This document shows positions 18,366-27,088 of a stretch of 64,000 nt of DNA, one piece after another. The DNA comes from Apilactobacillus quenuiae (GTDB lineage Bacteria > Bacillota > Bacilli > Lactobacillales > Lactobacillaceae): assembly GCF_002994005.1 (NCBI RefSeq), contig NZ_POSN01000003.1, positions 32,352-96,351 on the forward strand. The letters run 5' to 3'. How positions within the stretch are numbered: the first letter of the stretch is position 1; every line of letters starts with the position of its first letter. The notes beneath the pieces are model-generated. The model was not told the DNA's origin, ran no database searches, and was given only the letters and a program-made list of their open reading frames with translations. Made by a program: the position numbers and the translations under genes.

Positions 18366-19336
18366 TTGAACAACTTATTAACCAATTTTAATAATACTTT
18401 TCTAGCATTGTTATTTGGTAATTGATTAATCATTTTTTCAATCGACCGATGATACTCATCCATCTTGGCATGTGTTTTATTCAAAGATCCACTTTCTTTT
18501 ACAATAACTTTAACTTGAATTAGATCAGCTCTTTTGAGTTGGTCTTTTTTATTTAGAATTGCAAAAAGTTCATCATGATAAACCGTTTGCATTGCATAAA
18601 TCACCGGTAAAGTATAAACACCATCTAAGATATCATTTAAAATTGGTTTACCGGCTTCTTCTTCAGTGTCTTCAAAGTCAATTAAATCATCACGCAATTG
18701 AAAGGCAATCCCAAATTCTGAACCGATTTGTTCAGATAACTGAATAATTTTTTTATCTGCTTTTGAAATAATTGCTCCATTACCAGCTGCTATTTTAAAT
18801 AAATCTGCAGTTTTGCCTTGCACAGCTGCCAAATATTGTTCTTCAGTTCTTTTAGGATTAAATTTAGTTTCATTCTGACGCAACTCACCATCAATAATTC
18901 CTTCAATCCCACTAACATTATATTTAATGTCGCTTTTACTAGGTAGCGTGTCTAATACCAAATGAAAATATTTAACGAATAAATAATCACCTAAATAAAT
19001 GGAAGTGCGTTCACCAAATTTGTAATTCAAACTAGTAACCCCACGGCGCAAGTCAGACTTATCAATAACATCATCATGAACTAGTGATGCTAAATGAATT
19101 AATTCTACTGATGCAGCAACTTTTTCGAAGTAATCATCTTCATCTTTTTGAGTGCCAAATTCAGTAAATAACATCAAAAAAGCAGCTCGCAACATTTTAC
19201 CACTACCATTAATTAATTCATTAATGCTTTTCTTGAAATCATCGTCATCAATTTGAACTTGCTGTTTCATGATTCTTTCTATATTTTTTAACCTTTTTTC
19301 TAATTCAGGCCTTTGCTTCCATAATCGCAGATCCAT
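18362..19336 (-). CDS. Polyprenyl (probably heptaprenyl) diphosphate synthase catalytic subunit
   Basis: 324 residues with both prenyltransferase Asp-rich motifs: DDVID (88-92) in LIHLASLVHDDVIDKSD and DDLID (216-220) in FQLRDDLIDFED. It condenses IPP onto an allylic diphosphate to give the menaquinone side chain, the donor for MenA. The chain length cannot be read safely from sequence. The gene is convergent with cydC, inside the respiratory block. A separate small subunit (HepS-like) is not seen here. Confidence 0.9.
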   Translation of the reverse strand: MDLRLWKQRPELEKRLKNIERIMKQQVQIDDDDFKKSINELINGSGKMLRAAFLMLFTEFGTQKDEDDYFEKVAASVELIHLASLVHDDVIDKSDLRRGVTSLNYKFGERTSIYLGDYLFVKYFHLVLDTLPSKSDIKYNVSGIEGIIDGELRQNETKFNPKRTEEQYLAAVQGKTADLFKIAAGNGAIISKADKKIIQLSEQIGSEFGIAFQLRDDLIDFEDTEEEAGKPILNDILDGVYTLPVIYAMQTVYHDELFAILNKKDQLKRADLIQVKVIVKESGSLNKTHAKMDEYHRSIEKMINQLPNNNARKVLLKLVNKLFN

Positions 19337-19543
19337 AAAATACCCCTATTTCAAACTCGTTTATTATATTTCACAATTTTACAACTTTTACAAATTCATA
19401 TCCAGTAATCATTTATTAAGAATCTAAATTTTAAAGAAATAATAAAGCATTAAGCTAATTGACTATACCTTTATCTAAAAAATAGTTAGAATGTGTATTG
19501 TACGATGTATTTTTATACAAAAAATCGAAAAGGAATGATTTAA

Positions 19544-20272
19544 ATGCGAATCGGAGTTACCGCAGATATTATTTTAAGTCAAAATCAAACCTTCAGACAA
19601 CGTGAAGGCCATTTTGCACAACGCACATTAATGAATTGCCTTTTGGCTAATAATATCACTCCCGTTATTTTGCCAGTTGCTAAACCAGAAATGGCAGCCG
19701 ACTTATTAGAAACTGTTGACGGAGTGATCTTAACGGGCGGTCCAGATGTATTACCAGCCTTCTATGGTGAAGAACCAATTAAAGAAATTGGCACTACATA
19801 TGAACCTCGTGATCAATTTGAATTAGCTTTAGTAAAACAGGCTGTTCAAATGAAGAAACCCATTTTGGCTATTTGTCGTGGACTACAAATTGTTAATGTT
19901 GCCTTGGGTGGAACTTTATATCAAGATATTGATACACAATTTACACCCAAAGATAATATGAGAATTTTACAACATTCCCAAAAAGCAATTGGATATGCTC
20001 CTATTCATCATATTAACATTGATAATGATTCATCATTAGAAAAAACTTTTGGTAAGCGTGCATTTGTTAATTCATTCCATCATGAAGCAGCTAAAGACGT
20101 TGCTCCTAGTTTAAAAGTTGTAGCTAGAGCTGATGATGGTATGATTGAAGGCCTTGAAAATGATGATAAATCTATTCAATGTGTTCAATGGCATCCAGAA
20201 AATATGTGGGACCACTATAAAGATGAAAATCAATTATTTATAGATTTCTTTAATCGTATTCATACAAAATAA
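19544..20272 (+). CDS. Gamma-glutamyl-gamma-aminobutyrate hydrolase family (class I glutamine amidotransferase, peptidase C26)
   Basis: A 242-residue cytosolic protein. Nucleophile Cys111 lies in AICRGLQIVNVALGGTL, the catalytic His/Glu pair in QWHPENMW near the C-terminus, and the oxyanion strand in GVILTGGPDVLP. The family cleaves gamma-glutamyl amides (PuuD-like). AAAGGA lies before the ATG. Fourteen bases separate it from an amino-acid permease, suggesting uptake and cleavage of a gamma-glutamyl compound or amino-acid supply. Confidence 0.85.
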   Translation: MRIGVTADIILSQNQTFRQREGHFAQRTLMNCLLANNITPVILPVAKPEMAADLLETVDGVILTGGPDVLPAFYGEEPIKEIGTTYEPRDQFELALVKQAVQMKKPILAICRGLQIVNVALGGTLYQDIDTQFTPKDNMRILQHSQKAIGYAPIHHINIDNDSSLEKTFGKRAFVNSFHHEAAKDVAPSLKVVARADDGMIEGLENDDKSIQCVQWHPENMWDHYKDENQLFIDFFNRIHTK

Positions 20273-20285
20273 GGAGTGATATTTA

Positions 20286-21578
20286 ATGCCTCACACGAAA
20301 AAGAAACTTAGTTTCTTTAGTATTGTACTTTTAGGAATCAATGCAATTATTGGTTCTGGAATATTTTTATTACCTACAGCTGGAATGAAAATATTTGGTC
20401 CAGCTAGTATTTTAGTTTTAGTTTTTGATGCATTCTTAGCATTCATGATTGGCCTTTGTTTTGCTGAATGTTCCGGGTTATTTGATGAATCCGGTGGTGC
20501 ATATATTTATGCTAAACATGCTTTTGGTAATTTTATTGGTTATGAAGTGGGAATTGCTGCTTGGGCCGTTAGAATTATTGCTGAAGCAACTATGTATGTC
20601 GCATTTGCAACTGCTTTGGGCGGTTTCTTTCCTGCCTTAAATACATCATTAGCTAAAAATATTATTGTTACAATCATGGCAATTGGCTTAATGATTTTAA
20701 ACTTATCAGGAATTGAAGCTGCATCAGTTTTCAGTAATATTATTACTGTCGGAAAATTATTACCAATCTTTTTAATAATCATTATTGGTCTCTTCTTTAT
20801 TCATCCTAGTAATTTTACCCCATTTTTTGTGCCATCATTAACCCATGTATCAAATTTTTCTGATGCTACATTAACAATGTTTTATATTTTTACTGGAGTT
20901 GAAGGACTAGTGGTAACTGCTGGTGAAATGAGTAATGTTAAGAAAAATTTACCACGTGCAATTATGGTCGTATTATCAGTGGTAACTATTATTTATATCT
21001 TAATTATGGCTGTATGTATTGGTGTGTTAGGAACTAAACTAACACAAACATCAGTTCCATTACAGGCTGCTTTAACTGCTATGATTGGTAAAGTTGGTAG
21101 TTACATCGTAGTTGCAGGCTCAGTACTATCAATTGGCGGAATTTGTATTGCATCATCATTCATCACACCACGCTCAACTGAAGCCCTTGCAGATAATGGA
21201 ATTTTGCCAAAAGCATTCAGTAAGAAAAATAGAAAAAATGCTCCTTATATTTCAATTATTGTAAATGCTATTTTAATTTTAGCTTTATCATATTCAGGAA
21301 CATTTACTTACTTAGCACAAATTAGTGCCATTTCAAGATTTGCTCAATTTATTCCTACTATTATTGCTGTTATGGTATTTAGAAAGACAATGAAAAATCA
21401 GCCTAGAGCCTTTAAATTACCTTTAGGTTACACCATTCCAATCATTGCTTTAGCAATCTCATTATGGTTAATCTTTAATACTAAGGTTAACTTATTAATA
21501 TTTGGTTTTGGTGCTCTAGTCATTGCATTGCCATTCTACTTCTTAACTCGTGGCTTTCGCAAAAGAAAAATGAATTAA
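20286..21578 (+). CDS. APC-superfamily amino acid permease
   Basis: 430 residues with twelve hydrophobic segments. The family TM1 signature INAIIGSGIFLLPTAG is near residue 20, and TM6 reads FYIFTGVEGLVVTAGEMSN. It exchanges or symports amino acids; the substrate is not readable. AAGGAG precedes the ATG. Second gene of an operon with the C26 hydrolase, closed by a strong terminator. Confidence 0.9.
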   Translation: MPHTKKKLSFFSIVLLGINAIIGSGIFLLPTAGMKIFGPASILVLVFDAFLAFMIGLCFAECSGLFDESGGAYIYAKHAFGNFIGYEVGIAAWAVRIIAEATMYVAFATALGGFFPALNTSLAKNIIVTIMAIGLMILNLSGIEAASVFSNIITVGKLLPIFLIIIIGLFFIHPSNFTPFFVPSLTHVSNFSDATLTMFYIFTGVEGLVVTAGEMSNVKKNLPRAIMVVLSVVTIIYILIMAVCIGVLGTKLTQTSVPLQAALTAMIGKVGSYIVVAGSVLSIGGICIASSFITPRSTEALADNGILPKAFSKKNRKNAPYISIIVNAILILALSYSGTFTYLAQISAISRFAQFIPTIIAVMVFRKTMKNQPRAFKLPLGYTIPIIALAISLWLIFNTKVNLLIFGFGALVIALPFYFLTRGFRKRKMN

Positions 21579-21584
21579 AATAAT

Positions 21585-21617
21585 AAAAAACTCGAACTTT
21601 AACAGTTCGAGTTTTTT
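21585..21617. terminator. Bidirectional terminator
   Basis: AAAAAACTCGAACT / AGTTCGAGTTTTTT, 14-bp perfect stem and 4-nt loop between convergent genes. Confidence 0.92.
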
Positions 21618-22321
21618 TATTTAACAGTGATAACAATTGCTCTTACATTAAAGAACAATTCAAATCTCCGGTGCATATATTTAACGGATGCACCCTTTGC
21701 TTCAAATTCTTTTTTAAAACGTCTAATCATTCCCGGAGTATTTAACATAAAAATAACTCCACCTGATTTAACAACGCGATTAAGCTCTTCAGATATTGGT
21801 TGATAAACTGATTTTTTGCGATCGCTTAATTGATCATCACGCCCATGAATCGCAGTTGCTACATCAAAACTATTATCATCATATGGAATGGCAGTAATAT
21901 CATGATCTTTCAATTGGACCTTTTCTTTTACATTTTCCAATGTAGAATTCTTTTCTAATCGTTGAATACTATATTGGTAGATGTCTTCAATTCCATACAC
22001 CTCTTTTAAATGATTATCTTTAGCCATTTTAACTAACGCATAACCAGTTCCAGTTCCTAAATCTAGTCCTTTTTTTGCAGTAGACAAATCATGATTATCC
22101 ACAAACTGATTAATATAGTTTTTCTTAAAAGTAACCGTTCTAAATAATGTCCAAAGTCCTAATAAGATTAATACTAAAACATATATCATTAATTTATTTT
22201 TGTGATCCAAATAAATAGAACCATATAAGCAGAATGCTGCAATAAAAGATAACGCAATTATATATGGTTCATCGGTTTTATAACGATACCAATGTCTTAT
22301 CCAATTTATAATTTTATTCAT
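21617..22321 (-). CDS. Membrane-anchored class I SAM-dependent methyltransferase
   Basis: About 234 residues. Two hydrophobic segments near the N-terminus (about 22-36 and 44-60) are followed by a Rossmann methyltransferase. Motif I is LDLGTGTGYALVKMA, the acidic end of strand 2 is YGIEDIYQ, and a post-I block is ...DHDITAIPYDDNSFDVA. The substrate is unknown. ATG at 22321 is chosen (AAAGGA about 12 nt upstream); the longer TTG frame has no ribosome site. Confidence 0.8.
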   Translation of the reverse strand: MNKIINWIRHWYRYKTDEPYIIALSFIAAFCLYGSIYLDHKNKLMIYVLVLILLGLWTLFRTVTFKKNYINQFVDNHDLSTAKKGLDLGTGTGYALVKMAKDNHLKEVYGIEDIYQYSIQRLEKNSTLENVKEKVQLKDHDITAIPYDDNSFDVATAIHGRDDQLSDRKKSVYQPISEELNRVVKSGGVIFMLNTPGMIRRFKKEFEAKGASVKYMHRRFELFFNVRAIVITVK

Positions 22322-22425
22322 TATAATTATGTATCCTTTCGAATCTATTTTATAACCTAATGATAACAAATATAGACCTTTTTGCTAAAAATTTAAATAC
22401 ATTTGCATAATTTCATTGTAAAACA

Positions 22426-22457
22426 AAAAGAAGTTTATATTAATATAAACTTCTTTT
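22426..22457 (-). terminator. Terminator of the YdhK-like gene
   Basis: Perfect inverted repeat AAAAGAAGTTTATA / TATAAACTTCTTTT with a 4-nt loop. Confidence 0.88.
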
Positions 22458-22467
22458 GAAATATCTT

Positions 22468-23073
22468 TTATTCAGCTTCTAATTCCGATTGAACCAACCA
22501 TTTATGATTTTTAATGTTCATTCCAGTTTGTTTATCTTTAAAGTTTACAGTGTAAGCAGGTCCCTTATTTGTAGAAACAATCTTACCTTTGGCACCTTTC
22601 ATCCCATACATATGGTCAGCTTTGACAGTCACTGATTCGCCAGCTTTTAATGCGCCCTTAGCACTTAATTCACTAGCAACTACCCATTTATGATTTTTAA
22701 CTTCTTTACCACCATTAGTAGGCTTAAAATCTATTTTATATAATTTAGTCTTATAAACACCCGCTACCGTTGCTTTAGCATTCTTCATGCCCTTCATATG
22801 ATCAGCTTTTAAGATAACCTTTTCACCTACATGAAATTTAGCATGTGTATCTTTTTTAAGTCCTTTAGGCATAGCTGAATTCATATTCATAACTAATCCA
22901 TCCATTTTCATCATGTGCATAGATTTATTTTTACCTTTATTATGCATCATTTTCATTGATGATTTATCAGCGTGATGCATATTATTCATTGATGCATTAG
23001 CACTTACTCCGCCAAATAAAGATAATGACAATGCTGCCATTGAAGTTGTAGCCAATAATTTTGATGCTTTCAT
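22468..23073 (-). CDS. Secreted YdhK-like protein with two DUF1541 repeats
   Basis: 201 residues with a Sec signal peptide (cleavage near SANA-S). A Met/His-rich segment follows (about 30-65, MNNMHHADKSSMKMM-like), then two tandem DUF1541 units of about 60 residues. Each unit has the pattern G..V.LKADHM.GMK.AKA..., ending in NHKWVVASEL or NHKWLVQSEL. The Met/His-rich stretch suggests copper or other metal binding at the cell surface; this is inference. Palindromes upstream could be its operator. Confidence 0.85.
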   Translation of the reverse strand: MKASKLLATTSMAALSLSLFGGVSANASMNNMHHADKSSMKMMHNKGKNKSMHMMKMDGLVMNMNSAMPKGLKKDTHAKFHVGEKVILKADHMKGMKNAKATVAGVYKTKLYKIDFKPTNGGKEVKNHKWVVASELSAKGALKAGESVTVKADHMYGMKGAKGKIVSTNKGPAYTVNFKDKQTGMNIKNHKWLVQSELEAE

Positions 23074-23100
23074 TATAAAGACTCCCTAAAAATATATTTG

Positions 23101-23127
23101 GTAAGATATAGTCTTACTTGATATCAA
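23101..23127. promoter_or_regulatory. Adjacent palindromes upstream of the DUF1541 gene
   Basis: GTAAGATATAGTCTTAC (6-bp arms, 23101-23117) is followed at once by TTGATATCAA (23118-23127). Both lie 30-55 bp before the gene start, where a promoter is expected. A third element, TTACAATGTAA (23215-23225, within GTTTAC...GTAAAC), lies nearer the divergent gene. The binding proteins are unknown. Confidence 0.4.
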
Positions 23128-23255
23128 ACTGTAGCATATAAATTTCAAATTTACTTAATATTTGCTTAACAATCATTTGAAATGTTTATTAATAGAAATC
23201 ATTAATGGTTTACGTTACAATGTAAACAAAATAATAAGAAAAAAGGAGCTTTTTG

Positions 23256-24548
23256 ATGAACATTAAAAAAGGTATGGTAACCATGCTAGCTGGTTTAACA
23301 TTAGCTTCACTTCCATTAACTACTGCTAGTGCTAGTGGTTTACCTAATAAAAATGCTAATTATTGGAATCAAACAAGATATGTAAAAGTTACTAAAAAGA
23401 TTGCTGCTACTGAAAGACAAGTAAAGAATAACTCAATTCAACCAAAAGCAGTTAAAAAAATGAATGTCAAAAAAGGTACTGTTCTAGCTGTTAGTCGTAT
23501 TAAAAATAACCATGGTGAATGGATTTTACAAGGTCTAAAGAGCAGTAAAAATGCTATCTGGACTACAAATCAAAAGAATACTAGTTGGATGGGTAAATAT
23601 ACTCAACCTAAAGCTATGAATCCTAAGAATGATCAATCTAAATTAGTAACTCTAACTAAAAAAATAAATATTACTGAAAAAGCAACTAAGAATCATCAAA
23701 TTCAAAATAAAACATTGAAAAAAGCGACACTGAAGAAGGGATCAATTGTTTACGTAAAAAGTTTTGGTGGTAATGAATGGCTAGTTTATGGACGTTACAT
23801 GCCTAAAACTAGTAAAAATGGTGCTTGGATAACTAACAATAAAGGTACTAAATGGATGAAAAACTATGTTCCTAAACAAGCACAAAGTAAGTTAGTTAAT
23901 TTAACTAAAAATATTAACATTGTTGAAAAAGGTGTTAAAAACAATACCATTCAAAACAATATCATTAGTAAAAATAAACTTAAATCTGGCATGTTAGTAT
24001 CAGTAAAGCCATTAAGTATTTATAATGATGAATGGTTAGTTTACGGAAATAATATGCCTAAGGGTAAAGATAACGGTGTTTGGGTAACTTATACCAAAGG
24101 TCAAAAATGGATGCAAGAACCAAAAACTGTTAAGTCTAATTACCAAACTGTAAATAGTAGTGAAATTGGTAACGATTATACTGATGCATATCTATCTAGT
24201 TCTTTATCTGGTAATGATCAACAAGTAATTGCTCAAGCTGGACAAAAGATTCAAGCTAAAAAAATCGACGATAATACTGAAGCAATCAAAGTTAATGATA
24301 AAGAATATTCACTTAAAGTAAAAGATAATCAATTTGCTACTCAAAATAATGTATACACGTTCCAAAATGGTAATGTTGGTTCATTTTATGCACCAGATGA
24401 CTCTAATGCCGTGGTTACAAAGGATTATCAACCTAAGGACAATAGTCAATGGCGTCAAATCCTACCAAATAATCAAATGAAGATTTTCTCATACTCAGCT
24501 CAAAAGAACGGTTGGATTGATATGGGAACATTTAATACTAAACAATAA
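23256..24548 (+). CDS. Secreted protein with three tandem surface-type repeats
   Basis: 430 residues with a signal peptide (cleavage near ASA-S). Three imperfect repeats of about 75 residues start near residues 40, 130 and 212. Each has R/K-x-V-[KNT]-[VL]-TK...KKG..V.V.......EW[IL][LV]....A-W-[IV]T...KG..WM. A unique C-terminal domain of about 150 residues follows. There is no LPXTG or membrane anchor. The repeat looks like a small beta-rich wall-binding unit (SLAP/SH3-like by appearance); a one-repeat version is at 31563-31913. ATG 23256 follows AAAGGAG. Confidence 0.72.
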   Translation: MNIKKGMVTMLAGLTLASLPLTTASASGLPNKNANYWNQTRYVKVTKKIAATERQVKNNSIQPKAVKKMNVKKGTVLAVSRIKNNHGEWILQGLKSSKNAIWTTNQKNTSWMGKYTQPKAMNPKNDQSKLVTLTKKINITEKATKNHQIQNKTLKKATLKKGSIVYVKSFGGNEWLVYGRYMPKTSKNGAWITNNKGTKWMKNYVPKQAQSKLVNLTKNINIVEKGVKNNTIQNNIISKNKLKSGMLVSVKPLSIYNDEWLVYGNNMPKGKDNGVWVTYTKGQKWMQEPKTVKSNYQTVNSSEIGNDYTDAYLSSSLSGNDQQVIAQAGQKIQAKKIDDNTEAIKVNDKEYSLKVKDNQFATQNNVYTFQNGNVGSFYAPDDSNAVVTKDYQPKDNSQWRQILPNNQMKIFSYSAQKNGWIDMGTFNTKQ

Positions 24549-24564
24549 TTATAAAAAAAATTAT

Positions 24565-24604
24565 AAAAAATAAGGACCTGCAATTATGCAGGTCCTTATT
24601 TTTT
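24565..24604. terminator. Bidirectional terminator
   Basis: An 18-bp perfect inverted repeat (AAAAAATAAGGACCTGCA) with a 4-nt loop between convergent genes. Confidence 0.93.
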
Positions 24605-25317
24605 TATTCAGCTTCACCAATAGCTCCAGCAATATCATCTTTAGAAAAATCATGTTTCATAAATGCTTCATTATTAACTGGTAATTGTTGTTCTAATTGA
24701 TCCAACACTTGTGCTGAAACTTCACCATTATTAGTGGAAAAGTCTAATAAATGACCACCCATCGATAAATCATCAGCAATAAAATGTAGATGAAAACCAC
24801 CTACTGCTGAACCGTTAAATAATTGTGGTGAATAGTATCCCATAACTGTTCCAGTCACATTTTGATCACTAAATTCATGTTGTTTATGAGCACAACTCAC
24901 TAAATTAGGATATGGTTTTGCTTGTCTATTAATTGATCTAGTTTTAATCTCATCAAAAGTTCCATGAAGCTTAATTGAGAAAAAAGTATTTTGCCAATCT
25001 TTCATCTCCATAACCTTTTCTTCCAACTTTTCAGGCGTCATTGTAGATTCAATATCAAATAACTTTTTATAATCAGCAAAATGCACATCAGCAAATGGAA
25101 CCGTAAAATCACCATCTAATTGATTAACGTTTCCGTCCCCGTCAATTTGATATGGTACACCTTCTTTAACAACTAATTCGCCATCGAGACCATCTCCTGT
25201 CCCAATTCCAGTATCTCCATGTTTTAAAAGTTCACTTAATTTTAAAGTTCCGTCAAATAATCCAGGAACTAATAATGCTAAAGTTCCATATTGGTATAGT
25301 GTATTTTTTTTAGCCAT
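24604..25317 (-). CDS. budA: Alpha-acetolactate decarboxylase
   Basis: 237 residues, normal length. It converts alpha-acetolactate to acetoin, relieving pyruvate load and limiting branched-chain amino-acid overflow. Metal ligands are His176, His178 (GGFHLHF) and His189 (GGHLLDF); the family block GDTGIGTGDGLDGELVV is at 34-50. AGGAAG lies upstream. Acetolactate synthase is not in this window, so the gene is detached from its usual partner. Also named aldB or aldC in lactic acid bacteria. Confidence 0.94.
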   Translation of the reverse strand: MAKKNTLYQYGTLALLVPGLFDGTLKLSELLKHGDTGIGTGDGLDGELVVKEGVPYQIDGDGNVNQLDGDFTVPFADVHFADYKKLFDIESTMTPEKLEEKVMEMKDWQNTFFSIKLHGTFDEIKTRSINRQAKPYPNLVSCAHKQHEFSDQNVTGTVMGYYSPQLFNGSAVGGFHLHFIADDLSMGGHLLDFSTNNGEVSAQVLDQLEQQLPVNNEAFMKHDFSKDDIAGAIGEAE

Positions 25318-25371
25318 ATTAAAAACTTCTTCCTATAATTACATTATTAATAAGTTGTATTAAATATGATA

Positions 25372-25403
25372 ATAAAAAAGACTCCACCACTTTGGGTGGA
25401 ATC
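25372..25403 (-). terminator. Terminator of the PfpI-like gene
   Basis: GATTCCACC / GGTGGAGTC stem (9 bp) followed by a run of T on the minus strand. Confidence 0.82.
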
Positions 25404-25413
25404 TCTTAAAATA

Positions 25414-25926
25414 TTATTTTAATAGCTTTAAGCTTTCACGATTGAAATCTTCCAAGTCATCAGGAGTACGACTTGTAACTAATTTATGCTTGCTATCAAC
25501 AACAACTGGTGCATTCAAGACTTCAGCTCCAGCATAGAATAAATCATATCTGATAGTTGTGTAAGCTGTTAACTTCAATTCATTAGTTAATCCTGTTTGA
25601 ATAAAGAATTGAGGTCCATGACAAATAGCAAATACTGGTTTATTTGCCATTAAGAATTCTTTAACAAAATTAACATAACGAGTATCCACACGCAAAGCAT
25701 CAGGAGATCCACCACCTGGTAGTAATAGAGCATCATACTTGTCAAAATCAGCATCATCAATTGAAACATCAACAGTTTGAACATCACCATGTTCACCGTG
25801 AATTTCATTGCCAGCTTTTGCTTCAACGATGTCTACATCGTGACCGGCATCTTCCAAAGCCTTTTTAGGTGAAGTTAATTCTGAATCTTCATATCCACTT
25901 GTAACAACAGCAGCAATCTTACTCAT
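25414..25926 (-). CDS. DJ-1/PfpI-family protein (YfkM/general stress type)
   Basis: A 170-residue cytosolic protein with the nucleophile elbow AICHGPQF (Cys102, His103) and the glycine-rich LLLPGGGSPD. Members act as deglycases, chaperones or peptidases; the actual activity is debated and cannot be read here. GGAGG precedes the ATG. Monocistronic with its own terminator, typical of stress genes. Confidence 0.88.
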   Translation of the reverse strand: MSKIAAVVTSGYEDSELTSPKKALEDAGHDVDIVEAKAGNEIHGEHGDVQTVDVSIDDADFDKYDALLLPGGGSPDALRVDTRYVNFVKEFLMANKPVFAICHGPQFFIQTGLTNELKLTAYTTIRYDLFYAGAEVLNAPVVVDSKHKLVTSRTPDDLEDFNRESLKLLK

Positions 25927-26017
25927 ATTAAAATTCCTCCTATATTCCTGTAATCATCTACATGCTACATAATAATTCATGATGAGACAAGTAAAAGAAC
26001 TTATTCAAAGTAAATAA

Positions 26018-26047
26018 TTGATATCAGCTTAGAAAGTCTACTATAAT
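26018..26047 (+). promoter_or_regulatory. Promoter of the lipoprotein gene
   Basis: TTGATA (26018-26023), 18-bp spacer, perfect TATAAT (26042-26047), 33 bp before the ATG with GGAGG between. Confidence 0.65.
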
Positions 26048-26079
26048 AATGTTATAAAATATACGGAGGATCTTAAATA

Positions 26080-26676
26080 ATGAAAAAATTATTAAAAATT
26101 ATATTGGCAACTTTTGCTTGTCTACTTATTTTAAGTGCATGTGGTAAACAACAGCAATCAGATGAAAATAAAAAACCACTTAAAGTACCATCATTATCTA
26201 GTGCTTTTGATACAAGTGGTATTTCACTCCAAAAATATGACAATATAAAAGTATCTACCAATCAATTAAAGGGTGGCAGTTCTAAAGATAATCTTATGAA
26301 GAGTTTAGGAAAGCCTTATCATACTTCAGATACTAAATTAACTAATAACCAAAATGCTAAAGAATACACTTGGCACTTAGGGAATGATGCAAAAATAAAA
26401 TATATTTTTGCAATTGTTTATAAAGATAAGATATTAAGCAAAGGTTATCAACAAAATACATCATCTAAATTAGTTAAAAAACAAACTATTAACGATTTAA
26501 AGAAGGGAACTTCATATAATGAGGTTATAAATAAATTAGGCAGCCCTCTTGCTGAACAAATATCAGATGGGGTTCAATTCTTAACTTATCAAAATGACCA
26601 AAATGGAAATGCCGTGAACTTAACCTTTAAAAATAATAATTTAGATAATAAGAAATTTACAAAACTAAATGGATAA
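26080..26676 (+). CDS. Secreted lipoprotein with two SmpA/DUF3862-like modules
   Basis: 198 residues. A lipobox LILSAC (Cys about 21) predicts lipid anchoring on the outer face of the membrane. After a Ser/Gln/Asn linker come two related modules, at about 65-125 and 140-197. Each starts with G.S...[LV]...LG.P and contains a later Y-x-[FN] strand, the pattern of small SmpA/DUF3862 folds. The function is unknown; such domains often hold or regulate cell-envelope partners. Confidence 0.75.
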   Translation: MKKLLKIILATFACLLILSACGKQQQSDENKKPLKVPSLSSAFDTSGISLQKYDNIKVSTNQLKGGSSKDNLMKSLGKPYHTSDTKLTNNQNAKEYTWHLGNDAKIKYIFAIVYKDKILSKGYQQNTSSKLVKKQTINDLKKGTSYNEVINKLGSPLAEQISDGVQFLTYQNDQNGNAVNLTFKNNNLDNKKFTKLNG

Positions 26677-26681
26677 TAAGC

Positions 26682-26710
26682 AAAAAGCCACTTTTATAAA
26701 GTGGCTTTTT
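26682..26710. terminator. Bidirectional terminator
   Basis: AAAAAGCCACTTT / AAAGTGGCTTTTT, 13-bp perfect stem with 3-nt loop. Confidence 0.92.
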
Positions 26711-26987
26711 AAATATCAATATATTTATCAAGTTGTAGCGATTGAAGCTCTTCAAATAACTCATCAGTACTCATTTTATTCAAAGTTGTCATAAATTCAT
26801 CATCATAATTATCCATTAAGTCATCAAAATATTTTTTGACTTGTTTAGGATCCATATTACGATATAGTCTAACTTTATCTTCTGGTTTTCTTAAATCATA
26901 ATGATAATTAGTGTAAAATTTTTTTATGTACCATGCACCTTTGATTTTAGCTTGATATGTTTTAATTCTTTCGTCTGTCCAATACAT
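26709..26987 (-). CDS. Small hypothetical cytosolic protein
   Basis: 92 residues, charged and predicted mostly helical, with many Tyr, Lys and Asp (YIKKFYTNYHYDLRKPEDK, MDNYDDEFMTTLNKM). No signal or membrane segment. ATG 26987 is chosen because AAGGTG lies 6 nt upstream; a longer frame to 27011 contains that site. I do not recognise the family. Confidence 0.7.
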   Translation of the reverse strand: MYWTDERIKTYQAKIKGAWYIKKFYTNYHYDLRKPEDKVRLYRNMDPKQVKKYFDDLMDNYDDEFMTTLNKMSTDELFEELQSLQLDKYIDI

Positions 26988-27049
26988 GAAATTCACCTTC
27001 TTTGAATACATTATATATAAAAATACTCAGAAAGTGAAAGATAAAACAA

Positions 27050-27086
27050 AAAGGGAACCTAAAATTTATTATTCTAGGTTCCCTTT
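27050..27086 (-). terminator. Terminator of the old yellow enzyme gene
   Basis: AAAGGGAACCTA / TAGGTTCCCTTT, 12-bp perfect stem, 13-nt loop, T-rich tail on the minus strand. Confidence 0.88.
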
Positions 27087-27088
27087 GA

